Source: STF1-138 sp035356975
GTDB taxonomy: Bacteria > Patescibacteriota > Patescibacteriia > UBA1558 > S5-K13
Direction: 5' to 3'
NCBI GenBank assembly: GCA_035356975.1
Contig: DAORGW010000004.1
Coordinates: 1-51,476 of the forward strand
Length of the DNA: 51,476 nt
Of the stretch, positions 25,116 to 32,728 are shown in pieces (the stretch's first letter is position 1; every line of letters begins with the position of its first letter). A program made the translations under genes and the position numbers. Below the pieces are notes generated by a model, which saw only the letters and a list, made by a program, of their open reading frames with translations, was not told where the DNA came from and made no database searches.

Positions 25116-27167
25116 ATGGGTGATAAAAAAGACATAAAAAAAGCAAGTAAATATACGGCTGATGAGATTACGGTTTTAAAGGGTCTTGATCCTGTTAGAA
25201 AAAGACCAGGAATGTATATTGGAAACACTGCTAGTCAGGGTTTACATCATCTAATTTGGGAGGCAGTTGATAATGCAATAGATGAGTCTATGGCAGGATA
25301 TTGTACTGAAATTATTATAAAATTACTACCAGAGGGAAAAATTTCTGTTTCTGATAACGGTAGGGGAATTCCAGTTGATATTCATAGAGCCACGGGAAAA
25401 AGTGCATTAGAGACAGTAATGAGCACCCTTCATGCTGGTGGTAAATTTGGAGATGCGGGATACAAAGTTTCCGGAGGTCTTCACGGAGTTGGAATTTCTG
25501 TTGTAAATGCGTTGTCAGTATTTTTAAGAGCAGAAGTAAAAAGAGATGGAAAATTATATTATCAGGAATATAAAAGAGGAAAACCAGTTACAAAATTAAT
25601 GACTGAAAAGGGTAAAGTTCATGGAACTGGTACAACGCAAATTTTCCAGCCAGATCCTGAAATTTTTACGGTTTTAGAATTTGATTTAAAAATAATTTTA
25701 AATCATATAAGACAGCAGGCATATCTTACAAAAGGTGTAAAAATTTCAGTTATTGATGAAAGAGTTGATTTGGGCAAAACAAAAGATGGAGACAAAATAG
25801 AATATCCATCTTACACATTTTATTTTGAAGGAGGAATTGCTTCTTATGTTAGACATTTAAATTTAAATAATGAGACGACTCAAGATAATATTTTTTATGT
25901 TCAAAAAGAAAGGGATAATATTCAGGTAGAAGTTGCACTTCAATACTGTAAAGATTTTAGAACTAGTATATATTCTTTTGCAAATAATATTCCTACAATT
26001 GAGGGCGGAATGCATTTAATAGGATTTAAAACAGCTCTACTTAAGTGTTTATCTGACTACGCAAAAGAAAATAATATTTTAAAGGAAAAAGACGGAATTT
26101 TAACATCTGAAGATATAAAAGAAGGATTAACTGCTGTTGTTTCAGTAAAATTACCAGAACCTCAGTTTGAGGGACAAACAAAGGCAAAACTAGGAAATGT
26201 TGAGGTCCGTGGTATTGTTTATTCTATTTTTAAAGATTATTTTAGTGCTTTTTTAAATGAGCATCCAAATGATGCAAAAGGAATCCTTTCAAAATGTATG
26301 CTTGCTGCACAAGCAAGACAAGCGGCTAGATCAGCTCGCGATGCTGTTATTAGAAAAGGAGCATTAAAGGGATTTACACTTCCCGGAAAACTAGCAGATT
26401 GCTCATCAAGAAAAGCAGAACTTACAGAACTATATATTGTTGAGGGGGATTCTGCTGGTGGATCTGCTAAACAAGGAAGAGATAGGACTATTCAGGCGAT
26501 ACTTCCTCTTCGCGGAAAAATTTTAAATGTAGAAAAGTCTCGTCTTGATAAAATGCTTGCAAATAATGAAATTAAATCACTCGTTGTTGCACTTGGAACA
26601 AACATTGGAGAAGATTTTGATGTTTCAAGATTGAGATATCATAAAATAGTAATAATGACTGATGCTGATGTTGATGGATCGCATATTAGAACCCTTCTTT
26701 TAACTTTATTTTATAGATATTTACCTGATTTATTAAAGTATGGCTATATTTATATTGCTCAGCCACCTCTTTATCAAATTAAACAAGGAACAAAAATACG
26801 ATGGATTTATAACGATGAAGAATTAAAAACCGCAATGAAAGAAATGGGAATTGATAAAGAAATTGATGTTTCAGAAATTGTTGAAGAGGCTATAGACGAG
26901 GAGCAGGGTGAAGAAGTAGAATCTGAAGAAAAAGAGAAAAAACAAAAAAGTTTTTCAATTCAAAGATACAAAGGTTTAGGAGAAATGAATCCAGAACAAT
27001 TATGGGAAACAACAATGAATCCCGAAACAAGAATTATGAAAAGGGTTTCCATAGAAGATGCAGTAGAGGCAGATGAAATTTTTGAAAAATTAATGGGTTC
27101 TGATGTTGATCATAGAAAGAGATTTATTCAAACTCATGCAACAGCAGTTAAAAATTTAGATATTTAA
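25116..27167 (+). CDS. gyrB: DNA gyrase subunit B
   Basis: The ATPase subunit of gyrase, 683 residues. The GHKL ATPase shows EAVDNAIDESMAG, DNGRGIPVD and GGLHGVGISVVNALS. The transducer and Toprim domains follow (YIVEGDSAGGSAKQGRDR, PLRGKILNVEK, MTDADVDGSHIRTLLL). The C-terminus has QRYKGLGEMNPEQLWETTMNPETR. An acidic insert rich in Glu lies near residues 585-610. No SD precedes the ATG. The partner gyrA is not in the window. Confidence 0.97.
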   Translation: MGDKKDIKKASKYTADEITVLKGLDPVRKRPGMYIGNTASQGLHHLIWEAVDNAIDESMAGYCTEIIIKLLPEGKISVSDNGRGIPVDIHRATGKSALETVMSTLHAGGKFGDAGYKVSGGLHGVGISVVNALSVFLRAEVKRDGKLYYQEYKRGKPVTKLMTEKGKVHGTGTTQIFQPDPEIFTVLEFDLKIILNHIRQQAYLTKGVKISVIDERVDLGKTKDGDKIEYPSYTFYFEGGIASYVRHLNLNNETTQDNIFYVQKERDNIQVEVALQYCKDFRTSIYSFANNIPTIEGGMHLIGFKTALLKCLSDYAKENNILKEKDGILTSEDIKEGLTAVVSVKLPEPQFEGQTKAKLGNVEVRGIVYSIFKDYFSAFLNEHPNDAKGILSKCMLAAQARQAARSARDAVIRKGALKGFTLPGKLADCSSRKAELTELYIVEGDSAGGSAKQGRDRTIQAILPLRGKILNVEKSRLDKMLANNEIKSLVVALGTNIGEDFDVSRLRYHKIVIMTDADVDGSHIRTLLLTLFYRYLPDLLKYGYIYIAQPPLYQIKQGTKIRWIYNDEELKTAMKEMGIDKEIDVSEIVEEAIDEEQGEEVESEEKEKKQKSFSIQRYKGLGEMNPEQLWETTMNPETRIMKRVSIEDAVEADEIFEKLMGSDVDHRKRFIQTHATAVKNLDI

Positions 27168-27207
27168 AAATAAAATTTAAAGCAACTAAACTTTAAAGTT
27201 TTTTATA

Positions 27208-27240
27208 AAAAAAGAGGACTTTTATGAAAGTTCTCTTTTA
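27208..27240 (+). terminator. Terminator between gyrB and groES
   Basis: AAAGAGGACTTT (27211-27222) pairs with AAAGTTCTCTTT (27227-27238) with one G-U pair and a four-base loop. Confidence 0.75.
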
Positions 27241-27242
27241 TA

Positions 27243-27271
27243 TTGACAAGCAATTTTTCTTGTTATAATAT
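27243..27271 (+). promoter_or_regulatory. groESL sigma-70-like promoter
   Basis: TTGACA (27243-27248), 17 bases, TAATAT (27266-27271); an overlapping TATAAT sits at 27264-27269. Confidence 0.8.
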
Positions 27272-27281
27272 TATATATGGA

Positions 27282-27308
27282 TTAGCACTCTTAATGTCTA
27301 AGTGCTAA
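27282..27308 (+). promoter_or_regulatory. CIRCE operator (HrcA-binding site)
   Basis: TTAGCACTC, nine bases, AAGTGCTAA. The consensus is TTAGCACTC-N9-GAGTGCTAA, so one position of the right arm differs. It lies just downstream of the promoter, where HrcA repression would block transcription of groES-groEL until heat stress. Confidence 0.9.
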
Positions 27309-27336
27309 ACAATAATTAATAATTAATTTAAAATCT

Positions 27337-27627
27337 ATGAACTTAAAGCCACTATTTGACAATATAGTTGTCAAAAGAATTGAAGAAAAAGAAACAACAA
27401 AATCAGGAATTGTTTTACCAGATACAATTGACAAAGAAAAACCTCAAAAAGGAGAAGTAGTAGCAGTTGGAGATGGAAAAATTTCCGATAATGGTGAAAA
27501 AATTCCTATGCAAGTAAAAACAGGAGATAAAATTTTATTTAGAAAATATGCTCCAGATGAAATTAAAATTGACGGAGAGGAATATCTTGTTATGACTCAA
27601 AGCGACGTAATTGCGATTTTAGAATAA
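27337..27627 (+). CDS. groES: Co-chaperonin GroES
   Basis: A 96-residue 10-kDa chaperonin that caps GroEL. It begins NLKPLFDNIVVKRIEEKE and has the mobile loop ETTKSGIVLPDT, VAVGDGKI and KYAPDEIKIDGEEYL. It forms an operon with groEL 50 bases downstream, under the CIRCE operator. No SD. Confidence 0.97.
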   Translation: MNLKPLFDNIVVKRIEEKETTKSGIVLPDTIDKEKPQKGEVVAVGDGKISDNGEKIPMQVKTGDKILFRKYAPDEIKIDGEEYLVMTQSDVIAILE

Positions 27628-27677
27628 TTTCCATCTATTAAATTATTAATCAATTAACAATTAACTATTATAATAAT

Positions 27678-29321
27678 ATGGCAAAACAAATATTATATAG
27701 TGAAGATGCAAGAGTAAAAATTAAAGCAGGGGTTGATAAATTAGCAAATGCTGTAAAAGTAACATTAGGACCAAAAGGAAGAAATGTGGTTTTAGGAAGT
27801 GGATATGGTTCACCAACAATCACAAAAGATGGTGTTACTGTTGCAAAAGATATTGAATTAGAAGACAAATTTGAAAACATTGGAGCAGAACTTGTAAAAG
27901 AAGTTGCTTCAAAAACAAATGATATAGCAGGAGATGGAACAACAACTGCAACGGTTTTAGCCCAGGCAATAATAGCAGAGGGAATTAAAAATGTAACAGC
28001 GGGGACAAACCCACTATCCATTAAATCTGGAATTGAAAAGGGGGTTTCATATATTACAGAAGAATTAAAGAAAATTTCCAAGAAAATTGATTCAAAAGAA
28101 GAGATTGCGCAAGTTGCCTCAATTTCAGCAAATGATAGTGAGATTGGAAATATAATTGCTGAGGCAATGGAATCTGTTGGAAAAGATGGAGTTATAACTG
28201 TTGAAGAAGGACAATCATTTGGAGTTGTAAAAGAAGTTGTTGAAGGAATGCAGTTTGATAAGGGATATGTTTCTCCTTATATGATTACAAATCCAGACAG
28301 AATGGAATCAGAACTAGAAGATCCATATATTTTAATTACGGATCAAAAAATTTCATCACTTAAAGATTTTATGCCGATTTTAGAAAAGATTGTTCAATCA
28401 GGTAAAAAAGAATTAGTAATAATTGCTGACGAAGTAGATGGTGAGGTTTTGGCAACACTTGTTGTAAACAAATTAAAAGGAATATTTAATTCACTCGCAG
28501 TAAAAGCACCTGGATTTGGTGATAGAAGAAAAGCAATGTTAGAAGATATTGCTGTTTTAACTGGTGCAAAAGTAATTTCTGAAGAAGTTGGATTAAAAAT
28601 TGAAAATGCAAGTTTGGAAATGTTAGGTGGTGCAAGAAAAGTAGTTTCAACAAAAGAAAATACAACAATTGTAGAGGGTCATGGTGATAAAAAAGAATTA
28701 GAAGAAAGAATTAAACAAATTAAAAAAGAAATGGAAATTTCTGATTCTGATTTTGATAAAGAAAAATTACAAGAAAGACTTGCAAAATTATCAGGCGGAG
28801 TTGCTGTAATAAAAGTTGGAGCTGCAACCGAGACAGAAATGAAAGAGAAAAAGCATAGAATTGAAGATGCACTTTCTGCAACAAAAGCAGCTGTTGAAGA
28901 AGGAATTGTTGTTGGAGGTGGAGTAGCTTTGATTAGAGCATCAAAAGATATAGAAAATGTAAAAATTGATACAGAAGAAAAAATAGGACTTGATATTTTG
29001 CGTCGTGCTGTTGAAATGCCAATCAAGCAAATTGCTCAAAATGCAGGTAAAGATGGCGCTGTTGTTTGTGATCAAGTAAAAAATAATAAAGAAATTAATT
29101 TTGGTTATAACGCAGGAAAAGATAATTTTGAGGATTTAGTAAAATCAGGAGTTGTTGATCCCACAAAAGTTGTAAGAATTGCATTACAAAACGCATCATC
29201 AATCGGAGCGTTATTTTTAACCACAGAAGCTGTTGTTTCTGATTTACCAAGTAAAGATAATTGTTCATGTGATTCACATGGAAATGGAATGCCAATGGGC
29301 GGATATCCGGGAATGATGTAA
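27678..29321 (+). CDS. groEL: Chaperonin GroEL
   Basis: The 60-kDa chaperonin subunit, 547 residues. Visible are VTLGPKGRNVVLGSGYGSPTITKDG, the ATP-binding DGTTTATVLA, the hydrophobic apical region, and AAVEEGIVVGGGVAL. The tail ends in Met and Gly (MPMGGYPGMM) after a short CSCDSHGNG segment, a variant of the usual GGM tail. It folds proteins in the cytoplasm with GroES. Confidence 0.98.
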   Translation: MAKQILYSEDARVKIKAGVDKLANAVKVTLGPKGRNVVLGSGYGSPTITKDGVTVAKDIELEDKFENIGAELVKEVASKTNDIAGDGTTTATVLAQAIIAEGIKNVTAGTNPLSIKSGIEKGVSYITEELKKISKKIDSKEEIAQVASISANDSEIGNIIAEAMESVGKDGVITVEEGQSFGVVKEVVEGMQFDKGYVSPYMITNPDRMESELEDPYILITDQKISSLKDFMPILEKIVQSGKKELVIIADEVDGEVLATLVVNKLKGIFNSLAVKAPGFGDRRKAMLEDIAVLTGAKVISEEVGLKIENASLEMLGGARKVVSTKENTTIVEGHGDKKELEERIKQIKKEMEISDSDFDKEKLQERLAKLSGGVAVIKVGAATETEMKEKKHRIEDALSATKAAVEEGIVVGGGVALIRASKDIENVKIDTEEKIGLDILRRAVEMPIKQIAQNAGKDGAVVCDQVKNNKEINFGYNAGKDNFEDLVKSGVVDPTKVVRIALQNASSIGALFLTTEAVVSDLPSKDNCSCDSHGNGMPMGGYPGMM

Positions 29322-29397
29322 TATTCTATTTTTATACAATATTTGTAGAGGCGTAGCATTGCTACGTCTCTATGTTTTTGTATCCGGATATCCGCCC
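29297..29397. repeat. Nested inverted repeats at the groEL 3' end
   Basis: An outer perfect 14-bp inverted repeat, GGGCGGATATCCGG (29297-29310, inside groEL) and its complement (29384-29397), brackets an inner 12-bp hairpin (29346-29372). The arms are strikingly GC-rich for this genome. Confidence 0.75.
29346..29379 (+). terminator. Terminator after groEL
   Basis: TAGAGGCGTAGC pairs with GCTACGTCTCTA (one G-U) around an ATT loop, then TGTTTTT. Confidence 0.85.
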
Positions 29398-29470
29398 CCT
29401 AGACTCATTTTTATTAGTCTTATTTTATGCTAAAATATATATGTATATATAATTTATTTATTTTTATATT

Positions 29471-30094
29471 ATGAATATTGACGAAGAAATATTAATAGAA
29501 GACAAATATGGGAGAGGCAGGAACATAGATGATCTTTTACGTATTGCTGATGATGCAAATTATACAGAACCTCAGAAATCAGACACAGTTTCAATAGAAA
29601 AAAATGATGAAAAATCAGTATTGTTTGATGATATGAAAATTTTAAAAGAAAAAAAATTAGATAATACTAAAGATCAAACAATAAAACAAAGGAAAATACA
29701 TTACACATTGAGTATTATTTTATCATCCCTATTTATAACATTATTTAGCATAGTGATCATTTTAATGAAAGGAGATATAAGAAATACTTTTTTGGGAGTA
29801 TTTAGGATCCCATTTGAAATATTGATTTTTTTAATTTTAAGTTTGTATATTGTAAGAAGAAAAAAACAAATTCCAAAAATTTCAGGAATTATTTGTTCTA
29901 CAACAGGATTTTTTTCAGGGCTCTCTATCTCACTCTTTAAAATTTTTTATTTTAAAGAACTCTGGACAATATTTAATACAATAACAGAAAGTTTGTTTTT
30001 ATCATTGCTTGGTTTAATATTTGGTCTTGTGTTTGGTGGTCTTTTTTATTCAGTTAATTCATCATTAGAACAAAAATATGCAAGAAATAAATAG
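29471..30094 (+). CDS. Integral membrane protein with acidic cytoplasmic N-terminus
   Basis: A 207-residue protein. The first ~75 residues are highly charged (Asp/Glu/Lys) and contain no recognised domain. Four hydrophobic segments follow (about 80-98, 113-127, 140-158 and 170-195). No family is recognised. Its end overlaps the next gene by 17 bases, so the two are translationally linked. Confidence 0.65.
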   Translation: MNIDEEILIEDKYGRGRNIDDLLRIADDANYTEPQKSDTVSIEKNDEKSVLFDDMKILKEKKLDNTKDQTIKQRKIHYTLSIILSSLFITLFSIVIILMKGDIRNTFLGVFRIPFEILIFLILSLYIVRRKKQIPKISGIICSTTGFFSGLSISLFKIFYFKELWTIFNTITESLFLSLLGLIFGLVFGGLFYSVNSSLEQKYARNK

Positions 30095-30383
30095 CACACA
30101 AAAAAATTATAAAATTTCAGCATTAAGTTATTTATGGATTACATGTATTATTCCATTAGCTTTTTCAAGAGATGATTTTGTTAAATTTCACGCTAAACAG
30201 GGTTTGATTTTATCTATAATACAGATTATTTCTAGTTTTTTAATTGTTATTCCTGTTTTAGGTTGGATTTTTGCAATATTAATAACTTTTGCTACTGTTT
30301 TAGCAATAAAATCAGCACTATCTGGTGGAAAATGGAAAATACCATATATTTATGAATTATCACAAAGAATTAATATAAAATAA
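30078..30383 (+). CDS. DUF4870-like small membrane protein
   Basis: A 101-residue protein with three hydrophobic segments. The pattern ALSYLWITCIIPLAF, DDFVKFHAKQGLILSI and PVLGWIFAI matches the DUF4870 type: a helix, an F(H)AKQ/GL turn and two helices. Function unknown. It overlaps the preceding gene and precedes pyk by 27 bases. Confidence 0.72.
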   Translation: MQEINSTQKNYKISALSYLWITCIIPLAFSRDDFVKFHAKQGLILSIIQIISSFLIVIPVLGWIFAILITFATVLAIKSALSGGKWKIPYIYELSQRINIK

Positions 30384-30410
30384 TTCCTCGATTTTATTCG
30401 AGATAAAATT

Positions 30411-31841
30411 ATGAAAAATACAAAAATTATAGCAACAATAGGTCCCGCTTCGTCAGATTATAATACTCTTTTAGAGATGGCAAAAAATGGAATGAATGTT
30501 TGTAGATTAAATTTTTCTCACAATTCACATGCTAGCCATCTTTCGCTTATAAAAAATATTAAAAAAGTTAGCAAGGATTTAAATATTCCAATTTCAATAA
30601 TGCAAGATTTGCAGGGTCCTAAAATAAGAGTTGGGAATGTTTCTGATTTGGGAATAAAAATTAATAAAAATGAAAAAATTATTTTAATTCATGATAAAAT
30701 TGTAAATTATAAATTATTAGTTGGTTCCGGAAATAAAATCATCCCGGTTTCTTTCCCCATTCATAAAATTGTAAAAAAGAATACAAGTATAATGATTCAC
30801 GATGGACTTTTAGAATTAAAAGTTTATAAAATTGTAAAAGATTCTGTTTGGTGTGATGTTATAAAAGATGGAACTGTTTTTTCTTTCAAGGGTATAAATA
30901 TTCCAAATGTTAACATAAAAGAAAAAGCCTTAACAAAAAAAGATTTAGATGATTTAAAATTTGGAATTAAAAATGGAATTGATTGGGTTGCTTTATCTTT
31001 TGTAAAAACAGCCAAGGATATAAAAGATATAAAAAATGCAATAAAGAGATTTAAGCAAAATGCAAATGTAAAAGTTATGGCAAAAATTGAAACTCCAGAG
31101 GCTTTGAAACACATAGATGAAATTATAGTAGAATCAGATGGAATTATGGTCGCTCGTGGAGATTTAGGAGTTGAAATACAGGTTGAAAAAGTACCAATCA
31201 TACAAAAGGATTTAATTTTAAAATGTTTACATGTTGGAAAACCAGTTGTTGTTGCAACACAAATGCTTGAATCAATGGTAAAAAATATAAAACCCACCAG
31301 AGCGGAAGTATCAGACGTCGCAAACGCCGTAATTGATCATGCTGATGCTGTAATGTTGTCAGAGGAAACTGCATTTGGAAAATATCCAATTGATACAATA
31401 AAAGTTATGTCGCGTGTAATTGATATAACAGAAAAATCTCACTATGATGATTCTTTAAAAATTAATTCAACAGAAAAGTTGAAAAATGTACTCGCTATTT
31501 CAGAATCAGTAAAAGAGCTAGTTTTAAATACAGAGGCTAAAATAATTGTAGTTGCAACAAATTCAGGTTATAGCGCCAGAATGATTGCGAAATTTCGTCC
31601 AGAAACAAAAATTGTAGCACTTGTTAATGATGAAAGAGTGAGGCGTCAATTATCTTTGGTCTGGGGAATTTATTCTTATGGAATGCCAAAATGCAAAACC
31701 ATAGAGGAATTAATTAGAAAGATAATGCTGTTTATAAGAAATAATAAATTAGCAAAGCGTGGTGATATGGCAGTGATAGTTACCGGCCAACCAGTTGGGA
31801 TGAAAGAGAATATGAATCTCATAGAGTTAAAGAAAATATAA
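30411..31841 (+). CDS. pyk: Pyruvate kinase
   Basis: Converts PEP and ADP to pyruvate and ATP. At 476 residues it shows TKIIATIGPAS, NVCRLNFSHNSH, QDLQGPKIRVG, MAKIETPEAL, VARGDLGVEI, and PVVVATQMLESM followed by PTRAEVSDVANAV and MLSEETAFGKYP. The C-terminal domain (ISESVKELV, VVATNSGYSARMIAKFRP) is complete, without an extra PEP-utiliser domain. It is probably the ATP-forming end of a fermentative glycolysis; ppsA, for the reverse direction, lies downstream. Confidence 0.97.
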   Translation: MKNTKIIATIGPASSDYNTLLEMAKNGMNVCRLNFSHNSHASHLSLIKNIKKVSKDLNIPISIMQDLQGPKIRVGNVSDLGIKINKNEKIILIHDKIVNYKLLVGSGNKIIPVSFPIHKIVKKNTSIMIHDGLLELKVYKIVKDSVWCDVIKDGTVFSFKGINIPNVNIKEKALTKKDLDDLKFGIKNGIDWVALSFVKTAKDIKDIKNAIKRFKQNANVKVMAKIETPEALKHIDEIIVESDGIMVARGDLGVEIQVEKVPIIQKDLILKCLHVGKPVVVATQMLESMVKNIKPTRAEVSDVANAVIDHADAVMLSEETAFGKYPIDTIKVMSRVIDITEKSHYDDSLKINSTEKLKNVLAISESVKELVLNTEAKIIVVATNSGYSARMIAKFRPETKIVALVNDERVRRQLSLVWGIYSYGMPKCKTIEELIRKIMLFIRNNKLAKRGDMAVIVTGQPVGMKENMNLIELKKI

Positions 31842-31864
31842 ATTTAATTTAAAATTAAAATAAT

Positions 31865-32716
31865 ATGAATAAAAAAATTATAATTTTATTTTTGTTATCA
31901 ATTTTATTAGTGGGAGTTTTTTTATTAGCACTTTATTTTAAAATGAATTTAGATAAAAATCGTAGGCAAATAGTTGTTGAACAAAATAACACAGAAAAAA
32001 AGTTAGATGTAAAAGGATTATTATTTAAAATTGAACAAAACAAACAAGGGATATCGCTTAATTTTTATACAGATGAAAAATATTTATGCGGTGATTTGAA
32101 TTATATTTTTAATGTTGATAAAGAAAAAGCTACTTTAGATTTAGAATTAAAAAATATTACAGAAAAAATTATATGTGAAAATGATCCAAGGATAATTGAA
32201 AAAAGAGAAATAGTGGGAGAAATGAAAAATTGGGATTTAAATGTATATTATAAAAATAAAATTATTAAATATAAGATGGTTGTTGACAACAACAATTTAA
32301 AGATTTTTAATATAGAAAATACAGAGGATAAGAGTATTGTAAAATTTGAAAATAATAATTATTTATTATTAGAAAATAATATAGTAAGACTTAGAATAGA
32401 TTATTATGACAAAAAAGCAGAGTTGGGTGTAAATAATTTACTAAAAAGATTAGATGTTTCTAAAAAAGAAGTAAAAATTGATGAGGCAGAAATTGCTTTT
32501 TCAAACCTTACAAGTATTTCTTATAAAACAAACGCACCATATAGTATTGTAAAATATTTTACATTTGATGATGAAAATTTATTTAAAACAATTGTATTAG
32601 AATTTAAAAAAATCGACTGCTATAAAGAAAATTCAGATCATAATAATTGTATATCTCTTGATTTTAGAACAAGTAATGGTAAAAGATATTGTACCTGGCT
32701 TAATGCAATTTATTAA
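31865..32716 (+). CDS. Signal-anchored exported protein, unknown
   Basis: A 283-residue protein with a single N-terminal hydrophobic segment (about 4-26) and a long polar, beta-rich remainder with many Lys, Asn and Asp. Three Cys lie near the C-terminus (IDCYKEN, NNCIS, YCTW). No domain is recognised. It sits between pyk and ppsA, 12 bases before the latter. Confidence 0.6.
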   Translation: MNKKIIILFLLSILLVGVFLLALYFKMNLDKNRRQIVVEQNNTEKKLDVKGLLFKIEQNKQGISLNFYTDEKYLCGDLNYIFNVDKEKATLDLELKNITEKIICENDPRIIEKREIVGEMKNWDLNVYYKNKIIKYKMVVDNNNLKIFNIENTEDKSIVKFENNNYLLLENNIVRLRIDYYDKKAELGVNNLLKRLDVSKKEVKIDEAEIAFSNLTSISYKTNAPYSIVKYFTFDDENLFKTIVLEFKKIDCYKENSDHNNCISLDFRTSNGKRYCTWLNAIY

Positions 32717-32728
32717 TATTATAAAAAT

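Noticed and set aside
27668..29359. Minus-strand ORFs across groEL (several of 60-137 codons)
   Set aside because: They are shadows of groEL codon structure, with Ser/Phe/Leu-rich products and no start signals.
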